DNA of 5,445 nucleotides from Anaerolineales bacterium. Its GTDB lineage: Bacteria > Chloroflexota > Anaerolineae > Anaerolineales > UBA6663. The position numbers and the translations under genes are program-made. The stretch is taken from positions 1 through 5,445 of the forward strand of contig JAGOBN010000325.1 in NCBI GenBank assembly GCA_017999235.1, given 5' to 3'. Position 1 is the first letter of the stretch, and each line of letters begins with the position of its first letter. This document shows positions 1 to 5,445 of the stretch, piece after piece. Under the pieces are notes generated by a model that was not told where the DNA came from, did not search any database, and worked only from the letters and a program-made list of their open reading frames with translations.

Positions 1-473
1 CGCTCTCCTGCAATCCGGCGCTGCTGATCGCGGATGAGCCCACCACCGCCCTCGACGTGACGATTCAAGCCCAGATCCTGGACCTGATCCGCGGGCTGCA
101 AAAGCGCCTGGGCATGGCGGTCATGTTCATCACCCACAATCTGGGCGTGATCGCCCAGATCGCGGACACGGTGGCGATCATGTACTTGGGGCAGGTGGTG
201 GAATATGGGCCGGTGCGCGAGATCCTGCGCAACCCCCAGCACCCGTATACCGCCGACTTGCTGCGGGCGGTGCCCCGGCTGGGCAAGACCCTGGGGCAGC
301 GGCTGGTCGCGATTGAAGGTCAGATCCCCAGCCCGTTTGCGCGCGTGCCGGGCTGTCCGTTTCATCCGCGCTGCAGCCGGTTTATCGCCGGCCGCTGTGA
401 GCGGGCCATGCCCGCCGTCACGCGGGTGGCCGAGACCCATACCGTCCGCTGTTTTTTACACGAGCCCGCCTGA
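1..473 (+). CDS. OppD/DppD-type ABC transporter ATP-binding protein, C-terminal half (5' truncated)
   Basis: ATPase subunit of a peptide/nickel/oligosaccharide-type (Opp/Dpp family) ABC importer; it would bind and hydrolyse ATP on the inner face of the membrane. Only about 156 codons are present (frame starts at base 3), roughly half the usual 320-330 residues. Walker A, Q-loop and signature motif lie off the left edge. Visible are Walker B (LLIADEP, bases 21-41), the D-loop (TALD), the H-loop (FITHN) and the C-terminal oligo_HPY region (NPQHPY). A four-cysteine tail follows (codons at 354, 372, 396 and 450; spacing C-x5-C-x7-C-x17-C), as in family members where an iron-sulfur cluster has been proposed or seen. 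The GTG at 57 is internal (Val of ALDV), not a start. The next gene, an OppF-type partner, begins 21 bases downstream, the usual D-then-F order. The substrate cannot be told from an ATPase. The family call is firm; the oppD/dppD name is by resemblance only. Confidence 0.95.
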   Translation, partial: LSCNPALLIADEPTTALDVTIQAQILDLIRGLQKRLGMAVMFITHNLGVIAQIADTVAIMYLGQVVEYGPVREILRNPQHPYTADLLRAVPRLGKTLGQRLVAIEGQIPSPFARVPGCPFHPRCSRFIAGRCERAMPAVTRVAETHTVRCFLHEPA

Positions 474-494
474 GCGCGGCCGCCGGGGACTGCC

Positions 495-1517
495 ATGTCC
501 GCTTCACCCTCCATCCTGCTCGACGTTCAGAATTTAGCCAAGCATTTCCGCTTGCGCCAGGGCTTTCTGGGCCGCGGCGGCGGCCTGGTCAAGGCCGTGG
601 ACGGCGTGAGTTTTCAGATCACCCGGGGCGAGACCTTGGGCCTGGTGGGCGAGAGCGGCTCCGGCAAGACCACGGCCGGCCGCACCATCCTGCGCGCCTA
701 TGATCCCACCAGCGGCGCGGTGGTCTTCCGGCTGTCCGACGGCAAAGCGGTGGATCTGGCCCAGCTCTCGAAGGCGGAGCTGCGCGCCTTCCGCCGGCAC
801 GCCCAGATGATTTTTCAGGACCCGTATTCGTCGCTGAACCCGCGCATGACGGTGCGCGACATCATCGCCGAGCCGCTGGTGGCCGGCGGCGTGGCTCACG
901 GCGCGGAAGTGGATGAGCGGGTGCGCGAGACCGCGCGGCGCTGCCAGCTCAGCCTGGAGCACCTGCGGCGTTATCCGCACGCTTTCAGCGGCGGGCAGCG
1001 CCAGCGCATCGGCATCGCCCGCGCCCTGGTCGTCCAGCCCGAATTTGTGGTCTGCGATGAGCCGGTCTCCGCGCTCGACGTCTCCATCCAGGCCCAGATC
1101 CTGAATCTGCTGATGGACATGCAGCAGGAGCTGGGGCTGACCTACCTGTTTATCGCCCACGACCTGAGCGTGGTCGAGCATGTCAGCGACCGGGTGGCGG
1201 TCATGTATCTCGGCCGGATCGTGGAACTGGCGCCCACCGCCGATCTCTTTTACCAGCCGCTGCACCCGTACACTGAGGCGCTGATGTCGGCGATCCCGGC
1301 CCTTGATCCGGACGATGTGATGCAGCCGAAGATGCTGGAGGGCGAGATCCCCAGCCCCGCCAACCCGCCGCCGGGCTGCCACTTTCATCCCCGCTGCCCG
1401 TACGCGCAGGCGATCTGCCGAACCGAAACACCCGCCTGGCGGGAATATCATCCCGGCCGTTTCGCGGCCTGTCACTTCGCCGATACCCTGACGCTCGCTG
1501 GAGCCGTCAAGGCCTAA
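495..1517 (+). CDS. OppF/DppF-type ABC transporter ATP-binding protein
   Basis: Second ATPase of the same Opp/Dpp-type importer, expected to form a heterodimer with the upstream ATPase below two permeases. It is 340 residues long, normal for the family, and complete. Motifs in order: VKAVDGVSF before the core (32-40), Walker [10 protein letters not shown] (52-60), Q-loop FQDP (Q108), signature FSGGQRQR (164-171), Walker B FVVCDEP with catalytic E189, D-loop SALD (192-195), H-loop H222, and oligo_HPY motif HPYT (257-260). Four C-terminal cysteines follow (C295, C301, C308, C326; C-x5-C-x6-C-x17-C), nearly matching the spacing in the upstream ATPase. The ATG at 495 is preceded by GGGGA at 485-489 and puts the first beta-strand ([12 protein letters not shown]) at the usual distance from the N-terminus. 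The GVSF and [11 protein letters not shown] wording is typical of the F rather than the D subunit. Neighbouring catabolic genes suggest a glycerol-phosphate or polyol-type substrate rather than peptides, but this is inference. Confidence 0.96.
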   Translation: MSASPSILLDVQNLAKHFRLRQGFLGRGGGLVKAVDGVSFQITRGETLGLVGESGSGKTTAGRTILRAYDPTSGAVVFRLSDGKAVDLAQLSKAELRAFRRHAQMIFQDPYSSLNPRMTVRDIIAEPLVAGGVAHGAEVDERVRETARRCQLSLEHLRRYPHAFSGGQRQRIGIARALVVQPEFVVCDEPVSALDVSIQAQILNLLMDMQQELGLTYLFIAHDLSVVEHVSDRVAVMYLGRIVELAPTADLFYQPLHPYTEALMSAIPALDPDDVMQPKMLEGEIPSPANPPPGCHFHPRCPYAQAICRTETPAWREYHPGRFAACHFADTLTLAGAVKA

Positions 1518-1530
1518 GACCCCGCCCTGA

Positions 1531-1535
1531 AAGGA
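1531..1535 (+). promoter_or_regulatory. Ribosome binding site of the phosphodiesterase gene
   Basis: AAGGA sits 9 bases before the ATG at 1545, in the 27-base gap after the stop of the upstream ATPase gene. It supports that ATG as the start. No promoter-like or terminator-like element is evident in the gap, so the gene is probably co-transcribed with the transporter. Confidence 0.6.
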
Positions 1536-1544
1536 AACCCGCCC

Positions 1545-2327
1545 ATGTCCCAGAATGTCTGGCTCCGCCGCCGCCGCCCGCTGTCGGTGGCGCATCGCGG
1601 CCATTCGATTGCCTACCCGGAGAATACCCTGGTCGCTTATCGCCAGGCGATTGAGCTGGGGGTGGAGATGATCGAGTGCGATGTCAATCTCACCCGCGAC
1701 GGGCAGCTGGTCATGATCCATGACGCGACCCTGGACCGGACGACCAACGGCAGCGGGCGGGTGAGCGCCGCCGCCTGGGACGAGATCCAGCGCCTCGACG
1801 CCGGGAGCAAGTTCAAGCCCGAATTCGCCGGCGAACGCGTCCCGTCCACCGAGGCGGCCCTGCAGCTTTTCAAAGAGGCCGGCCTCTACTCCTGCTTTGA
1901 GGTGAAGGGGGCGGATGTGGAAGAGGCTAAACAGATCGCGGTCGCCCTGCTGGCGCTGTTTCAGAAACACGACATGCTCGGCACGGCCTTTATGAGTTCC
2001 TATAAGCACGCGGCCCTGGCCCTGGCCAAAGCCCGCTGCCCCGAACTGCTCTTGGCGCCGGAGCGTCTGCCCGACGATGCGCCGCCCGACCCCGCCGAGG
2101 CCGTCCGCCAGGCGCTGTCCTTCCCGGCCCCTGTGCTTCAGCACCAATACACGGTCCTCACGCCTGAGGTGGTCCGCGCGCTGCACGACCGCGACGTGGC
2201 GGTTTGGTCCTGGTCCACCACGGATGCGCCCAGCCTGGAATTCAGCATCGAGATCGGGGCCGATGCCGTGATGGGCGATGACGTGGCCCTGATGCTGCAA
2301 GTGCTCAATCGGCTGCGGCCGGTCTAA
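1545..2327 (+). CDS. Glycerophosphodiester phosphodiesterase (GDPD family)
   Basis: Hydrolyses glycerophosphodiesters to sn-glycerol 3-phosphate plus an alcohol. It is 260 residues, close to the compact cytoplasmic UgpQ-type enzymes. There is no signal peptide (the N-terminus is MSQNVWLRRRR then the first strand), so it should act in the cytoplasm on imported substrate. Family motifs: AHRG (16-19, catalytic H17), YPENT (24-28), the metal-binding pair E44/D46 in IECDV, catalytic H59 in IHD, LDRTTNG (63-69) and LDAG (84-87). E119 and K121 (FEVKG) correspond to the usual (I)E(I)K metal/phosphate positions. Towards the C-terminus VWSWSTTD and GADAVMGDD take the place of the common vWTvN and GvDgiiTD segments, so the last loop is somewhat divergent. 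The gene lies between the transporter ATPases and a sugar kinase, as expected for a catabolic operon. The family is certain; the preferred head-group (glycerol, inositol, ethanolamine, choline) cannot be read from the sequence. Confidence 0.95.
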   Translation: MSQNVWLRRRRPLSVAHRGHSIAYPENTLVAYRQAIELGVEMIECDVNLTRDGQLVMIHDATLDRTTNGSGRVSAAAWDEIQRLDAGSKFKPEFAGERVPSTEAALQLFKEAGLYSCFEVKGADVEEAKQIAVALLALFQKHDMLGTAFMSSYKHAALALAKARCPELLLAPERLPDDAPPDPAEAVRQALSFPAPVLQHQYTVLTPEVVRALHDRDVAVWSWSTTDAPSLEFSIEIGADAVMGDDVALMLQVLNRLRPV

Positions 2328-2341
2328 ACGCTCAGGCGTCC

Positions 2342-3886
2342 ATGCACTGCGTCATCGGCTGTGACGTGGGTTCACAAAGCACCAAGGCCATCCTGCTGTC
2401 GTACGCCGGCCAGGTGCTGGGCGAAGCCTCGGCCGACTACGCCATCGACTATCCCCGGCCGGCCTGGGCCGAACAGCCGGTGGAGCGCTGGACGGACGCG
2501 CTGGCGGACGCGGTGCGGCGGCTGCTGGCCCAGACGGGCGTGCGCCCGGAACAGGTGCGCGGGCTGGGGCTGGCAAGCCAGGTGGAGAGCGTGGTGCCGG
2601 TGGACGGGGAGGGCCGGCCGCTGCGCCCGGCCATCCTGTGGATGGACCGCCGCGCGGCCGCCCAATGCGCGCGGGTGCGCGAGACGGTGGGCGCGGACGC
2701 GGTGCGGGAGCTGACCGGCCTCAATCTCGATCCGAGCCATGTGGCGCCCAAGATCCAGTGGCTGGCGGAGCATCAGCCGGATATCTACGCGCGGGCGGCC
2801 CGCTTCCTGCAGCCCGGCAGTTACGTGGCCTTTTACTTGACGGGCGAGCAGGCGATCGATTACTCCAATGCCTCGGCCGCCCTGCTGCTGGATATCCGCG
2901 CCAAGGATTGGTCCCCGGCGATGTGCGCGCACTTCGGGATTGACCCGCGGCTGCTCCCGCCGGTGCGGCCGGCCACGGCGCTGTTGGGCCAGCTGCGTCC
3001 GCGCCTGGCCGCCGACTTGGGTCTGACCCCGGCGACGCGGGTGGTCGTCGGCAGCGGTGATGAACATGCGGCCTGCCTCGGGGCGGGGGTGGTCGGCCCC
3101 GGTCTGGTCGGCGACATTGTCGGCACCGCCGAGCCGGTCTGCGCGGCCAGCCCGGTGCCCGCCATTGATGCCAGCGGGCTGATCGAAACCCACTGCCATG
3201 CCGATCCGGACCTGTGGCTGCTGGAAAATCCGGGCTTTGTGTCGGGCGTGAACTATCGCTGGTTTCGGGATCACTTTGGCCAGGCGGAGAGCGCGGCCGC
3301 CGCGCGCGCCGGCGGCAGCCCATACGTCTGGCTGGACGCCGCCGCCGCCCAGGCGCCGGCCGGCGCGCAGGGGCTGGTGTTTCTGCCCTGCCTCATGGGC
3401 GCGACCACGCCCACCTGGAATGAAGCGGCGCGGGGCACGTTTTTTGGCTTTACGCTGGCCCACACCCGCGCACACTTTGCGCGCGCCATCCTGGAAGGCT
3501 CGGCCTATGCCGTGCGTGATCTGACGGACCGGCTGCACGCGCTCGGCGTGGCGCCGCGCGAGCTGCGGGTGATGGGCGGCGGCGCCAAGAGCGGCTTATG
3601 GAATCAGATCAAGGCCGATGTCACCGGCCTGCCGGTGGCGGTGCCGCACACGCTGGAAGCGACCGCGCTCGGCGCTGGGCTGCTGGCCCTGATCGGGGTG
3701 GGGGCGTATGCCACGCTGGCGGACGCGTGCGCGGCCGCCGTCCGCGTCGCTGAACGTTTTGAGCCGCGGCCGGCCGCGCAGGCCGTCTACGCCGAGACCT
3801 ATGCGCTGTACCGCGCGGTCTACCACGCGCTGCTGCCCGCCTTCGCGCAGGCGGCGCGCCTGCAGGCGGCCGCGCCGGCCGGATAA
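2342..3886 (+). CDS. FGGY-family carbohydrate/polyol kinase, substrate uncertain
   Basis: ATP-dependent kinase of a sugar, ketose or polyol, acting in the cytoplasm. It is 514 residues, typical of FGGY kinases (about 490-520). Visible motifs: the N-terminal phosphate-binding loop GCDVGSQSTK (6-15); ILWMDRRA (98-105), where substrate-binding residues lie; GSGDEHAACLGAG (237-249) with D240 as the probable catalytic base; GTAEPVC (261-267); the ATP-binding MGGGAKSGLWNQIKAD (411-426); and EATALGAGLLAL (439-450). It is not a clear xylulokinase: the QMHG-type segment is replaced by SQVESVVPVD (79-88). It is not a clear glycerol kinase either, although the MDRRA segment resembles the QDRRT of that group. 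The start at 2342 is 14 bases after the phosphodiesterase stop, with only a weak AGG at 2334-2336, suggesting translational coupling. Automatic pipelines would probably call it xylulokinase; 'FGGY kinase' is the safe name. Candidate substrates given the neighbours are glycerol, erythritol-type polyols or a ketopentose. Confidence 0.93.
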   Translation: MHCVIGCDVGSQSTKAILLSYAGQVLGEASADYAIDYPRPAWAEQPVERWTDALADAVRRLLAQTGVRPEQVRGLGLASQVESVVPVDGEGRPLRPAILWMDRRAAAQCARVRETVGADAVRELTGLNLDPSHVAPKIQWLAEHQPDIYARAARFLQPGSYVAFYLTGEQAIDYSNASAALLLDIRAKDWSPAMCAHFGIDPRLLPPVRPATALLGQLRPRLAADLGLTPATRVVVGSGDEHAACLGAGVVGPGLVGDIVGTAEPVCAASPVPAIDASGLIETHCHADPDLWLLENPGFVSGVNYRWFRDHFGQAESAAAARAGGSPYVWLDAAAAQAPAGAQGLVFLPCLMGATTPTWNEAARGTFFGFTLAHTRAHFARAILEGSAYAVRDLTDRLHALGVAPRELRVMGGGAKSGLWNQIKADVTGLPVAVPHTLEATALGAGLLALIGVGAYATLADACAAAVRVAERFEPRPAAQAVYAETYALYRAVYHALLPAFAQAARLQAAAPAG

Positions 3887-3890
3887 AGGA
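3885..3890 (+). promoter_or_regulatory. Ribosome binding site of the HAD phosphatase, overlapping the kinase stop
   Basis: AAAGGA starts inside the TAA stop of the kinase gene (3884-3886) and lies 6 bases before the ATG at 3897. It decides the start of the phosphatase: the same frame is open back to at least 3708, but that upstream part lies within the kinase gene and encodes low-complexity Arg/Pro-rich sequence without family resemblance. Confidence 0.75.
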
Positions 3891-3896
3891 CCGCCG

Positions 3897-4712
3897 ATGC
3901 CTTACCTTGAACGTCTGGCCCGCGCCCGCTGTTTTTTGCTGGACATGGATGGCACGTTTTATCTGGGCGACCGGCTGATCGACGGGGCCGGCCGGATGCT
4001 GGAAGTGCTGCGGGCGCGCGGCCAAGACTTCATCTTCCTGACCAACAATTCCTCGAAGAATGCGCGGCTGTATTCCGAGAAGCTGACCCGGCTGGGCCTG
4101 CCCACCGCCGCCGGCCAGGTGCTGACCTCGGGCGCCGCCACGGCCGCGCATTTACAGGCCGCGTATGCGGGGGCGCGGGTCTTCGTCGTCGGCACGCCGG
4201 CGCTGGAGGAGGAGTTCACGTCCCGCGGCTTCGAACTGGATGCCGCCGCGCCGGACCTGGTGGTGCTGGGCTTCGACACCGGCCTGACCTATGCCAAGTT
4301 GTGGACCTTGTGCGACCATGTGCGCGCCGGCCGGCCGTACTTCGCCACCCACCCGGATTTCACCTGCGTGACGGACACGGGCTACATGCCCGATATCGGC
4401 GCCACCATCGCCTTTGTGCGCGCCGCCGCCGGGCGCGACCCGGATTTGATCGCCGGCAAGCCTAACCGCATCATCGCCGAGCAGGCCGCGGCGCGTCTGG
4501 GTGTCCCAGTCGCCGCGCTGTGCATGATTGGGGATCAGCTGGACACGGATATTGCGCTGGGGGCCGCGGCCGGCATCCCGACGCTGCTGGTGCTCAGCGG
4601 CGAAGCCGGCCTGGAGCATGTGGCGGAGGCGCCGCATCCGCCTGATTTTATTTTTCCCCACATTGGCGCGGTGGCCGATTATCTTGCCGCCCTTCCCCCC
4701 GCCGCCGAGTGA
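3897..4712 (+). CDS. HAD-IIA family phosphatase (NagD/AraL-like)
   Basis: Cytoplasmic Mg-dependent phosphatase of the HAD superfamily, subclass IIA. It is 271 residues, normal for the group (about 250-280). All four HAD motifs are visible: motif I DMDGT (16-20; nucleophile D16, acid/base D18), motif II LTNNS (48-52; T49), motif III K188 in GKPN, and motif IV GDQLDTD (212-218). The IIA-type cap lies between motifs II and III and includes TSGAATAAHL, VVGTPAL, LGFDTGLTY and ATHPDFTCVTD. Characterised relatives act on nucleotides (E. coli NagD), sugar phosphates (B. subtilis AraL, encoded in the arabinose operon), 4-nitrophenyl phosphate, phosphoglycolate or glycerol 3-phosphate (M. tuberculosis Rv1692). 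Following directly after a kinase gene with a 10-base gap, it may remove a toxic or dead-end sugar phosphate, or produce glycerol from glycerol 3-phosphate. The family is certain; the substrate is inference. Confidence 0.95.
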   Translation: MPYLERLARARCFLLDMDGTFYLGDRLIDGAGRMLEVLRARGQDFIFLTNNSSKNARLYSEKLTRLGLPTAAGQVLTSGAATAAHLQAAYAGARVFVVGTPALEEEFTSRGFELDAAAPDLVVLGFDTGLTYAKLWTLCDHVRAGRPYFATHPDFTCVTDTGYMPDIGATIAFVRAAAGRDPDLIAGKPNRIIAEQAAARLGVPVAALCMIGDQLDTDIALGAAAGIPTLLVLSGEAGLEHVAEAPHPPDFIFPHIGAVADYLAALPPAAE

Positions 4713-4763
4713 CGGCCGGCGCGTCAGCGGCCTCTCTCCCGCGCGGAAAACTCAAGCTGTGAT

Positions 4764-4768
4764 GGAGG
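4764..4768 (+). promoter_or_regulatory. Ribosome binding site of the FAD oxidoreductase gene
   Basis: GGAGG lies 10 bases before the ATG at 4779. The gap after the phosphatase stop (4713-4778, 66 bases) is the longest in the window. It holds a weak 5-base inverted repeat (4714-4718 with 4728-4732) without a following T run, and no convincing promoter or terminator, so read-through from upstream is likely. Confidence 0.6.
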
Positions 4769-4778
4769 CCGAGACCGG

Positions 4779-5445
4779 ATGGACCCTGTCTACGATGTTG
4801 CCGTAATCGGCGCGGGGGTGGTGGGCGCGGCGATCGCGCGGGAGCTGTCCCGCTATAACGTGACCTGCGCCTTGGTGGAAGCCCAGCCGGATGTGGGGAT
4901 GGGCACCTCCCAGGCCAATACCGCCCTCTGGCACACCGGTTACGATGCCAAGCCGGGCAGCCTGGAAGCGCGGCTGGTGCGGCGCAGCGATGCGCTGCTG
5001 CAGGCATTCGTGCCGGCGGCCGGCGTGCCGTACGAACGGCTGGGCGGCCTGCTGGTGGCGTGGACGGCCGACCAGCACCAGGCGCTCCCGCATCTGCTGG
5101 AGCAGGCGCACCAGAACGGCGATACCGAGGTCCGCCTGGTGTCCGCCGCCGAGATCTACCAGCGTGAGCCGCATCTGGGGCCGGGGGCGCTGGGCGGGCT
5201 GTGGGTGCCGGGGGAGGGCATCTTCTGCCCGTACACCTTGCCGCTGGCCTTGGCGACGCAGGCCGTTCTCAACCAGACCCGGTTGGTGTTGAACCACCCG
5301 GTCCGCGCAGTGGTGGTGGAAAGCGCCGGGACGTATGCGCTGACCGGCCCCAGCGGGAGCGTGACCTGCGCCTTGGTGGAAGCCCAGCCGGATGTGGGGA
5401 TGGGCACCTCCCAGGCCAATACCGCCCTCTGGCACACCGGTTACG
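4779..5445 (+). CDS. FAD-dependent oxidoreductase, glycerol-3-phosphate dehydrogenase/LhgO-like, N-terminal part (3' truncated)
   Basis: Flavoprotein of the DAO superfamily, most like the GlpA/GlpO and L-2-hydroxyglutarate oxidase (LhgO) branch, which oxidise glycerol 3-phosphate or 2-hydroxy acids. About 222 codons are present; relatives have about 370-500. The start at 4779 puts the Rossmann strand VYDVAVIGAGVVG directly at the N-terminus: dinucleotide-binding G11-x-G13-xx-G16, and E34 at the end of the second strand for the FAD ribose. The segment TSQANTALWHTGYDAKPG (43-60) matches the conserved TS(K)-AN-(S)G-HAGYD-PG region of this group, with some substitutions. LGGLLVAW (88-95) and GEGIFCPYTLPLALA (145-159) fit the substrate domain. 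No signal peptide or membrane segment is seen. Residues 195-222 are an exact copy of residues 28-55, so sequence after about base 5359 is probably not genuine; a strand leading to an ARWVVNAAG-like motif is expected there. In this operon glycerol 3-phosphate, made by the phosphodiesterase, is the obvious candidate substrate. Confidence 0.88.
   Translation, partial: MDPVYDVAVIGAGVVGAAIARELSRYNVTCALVEAQPDVGMGTSQANTALWHTGYDAKPGSLEARLVRRSDALLQAFVPAAGVPYERLGGLLVAWTADQHQALPHLLEQAHQNGDTEVRLVSAAEIYQREPHLGPGALGGLWVPGEGIFCPYTLPLALATQAVLNQTRLVLNHPVRAVVVESAGTYALTGPSGSVTCALVEAQPDVGMGTSQANTALWHTGY
4859..4944 (+). repeat. 86-base direct repeat, copy 1 (genuine position)
   Basis: Exact match to 5360-5445, offset 501 bases (167 codons). 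Here it encodes residues 28-55 of the FAD protein: the second Rossmann strand (VTCALVEAQ) and the conserved TSQAN/HTGYD region. These belong at this place in the fold, so this copy is the natural one. The base before it (a, 4858) differs from the base before copy 2 (g, 5359). Confidence 0.97.
5360..5445 (+). repeat. 86-base direct repeat, copy 2 (at the window end, probable assembly loop)
   Basis: Exact copy of 4859-4944 in the same orientation and reading frame, running to the last base of the window. It encodes a second VTCALVEAQ...HTGY directly after ALTGPSGS, where relatives have a short strand leading into a conserved (A)RWVVNAAG-like segment. A second first-domain strand makes no structural sense here. 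Reaching the end of the sequence exactly favours an assembly loop at a contig end over a biological duplication, but raw reads would be needed to be certain. Confidence 0.95.

Noticed and set aside
57..59. GTG at 57 as a gene start
   Set aside because: The frame is open to the left edge and encodes Walker B and the D-loop before this codon, so GTG here is an internal valine of a truncated gene.
534..2300. 588-codon open frame on the minus strand across the second ATPase and the phosphodiesterase gene
   Set aside because: It lies antisense to two genes with complete family motifs, and its predicted protein is low-complexity (rich in Gly, Arg, His, Gln) with no recognisable domain. Long antisense frames are expected in GC-rich codon-biased DNA.
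2372..3538. 388-codon open frame on the minus strand inside the kinase gene
   Set aside because: Same reason: fully antisense to a gene with intact FGGY motifs, and of compositionally biased sequence.
3708..3896. Upstream extension of the HAD phosphatase reading frame
   Set aside because: The first 63 codons overlap the kinase gene and encode Arg/Pro-rich sequence. A good ribosome binding site at 3885-3890 and the conserved N-terminus point to the ATG at 3897.
4714..4732. Inverted repeat after the phosphatase stop as a terminator
   Set aside because: The stem is only 5 bases with a 9-base loop and is followed by tctctccc rather than a T run. In GC-rich DNA this is expected by chance.
4859..5445. 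Mobile element or diversity-generating repeat as explanation for the direct repeat
   Set aside because: The two copies are identical rather than variable, no transposase, reverse transcriptase or terminal inverted repeats are present, and the repeat lies within one coding frame and stops at the window edge.

Overview
The window is a dense, single-strand (+) metabolic gene cluster from a high-GC bacterium. It holds six genes: four complete, one cut at the left edge and one cut at the right edge. All have uniform, strongly GC-biased third codon positions and short intergenic gaps (10-66 bases), so they read as one operon. There is no RNA gene, CRISPR array, insertion sequence or phage-like gene, and no stretch above 100 bases without a gene. 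The organism cannot be fixed from the sequence. The combination of genes and the codon bias would suit an uncultivated Chloroflexota/Anaerolineae-like or other high-GC environmental bacterium, but this is a weak guess.

Layout, left to right: (1) the C-terminal half of an OppD/DppD-type ABC transporter ATPase; (2) a complete OppF/DppF-type ATPase; (3) a cytoplasmic glycerophosphodiester phosphodiesterase; (4) an FGGY-family carbohydrate/polyol kinase of uncertain substrate; (5) a HAD-IIA (NagD/AraL-like) phosphatase; (6) the N-terminal part of an FAD-dependent oxidoreductase resembling the glycerol-3-phosphate dehydrogenase / L-2-hydroxyglutarate oxidase group. The substrate-binding protein and permeases of the transporter are not in the window and would be expected upstream.

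Working model (inference): an Opp/Dpp-type importer brings in a glycerophosphodiester or a related polyol compound. The phosphodiesterase splits it into sn-glycerol 3-phosphate and an alcohol. The FGGY kinase phosphorylates the alcohol or another polyol, the FAD enzyme oxidises glycerol 3-phosphate or a similar 2-hydroxy compound, and the HAD enzyme removes phosphate from an intermediate or a dead-end phosphate ester. Each family is well known. What is less usual is their combination with a peptide-type importer, and the substrates of the kinase, phosphatase and oxidoreductase are open.

The oddest structural observation is at the right edge. The last 86 bases (5360-5445) are an exact copy of bases 4859-4944 inside the same gene, in the same reading frame, running to the final base of the window. 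The second copy replaces the sequence expected at that point of the FAD protein. It looks more like an assembly loop at a contig end than a real tandem duplication, so the oxidoreductase should not be trusted beyond about base 5359.
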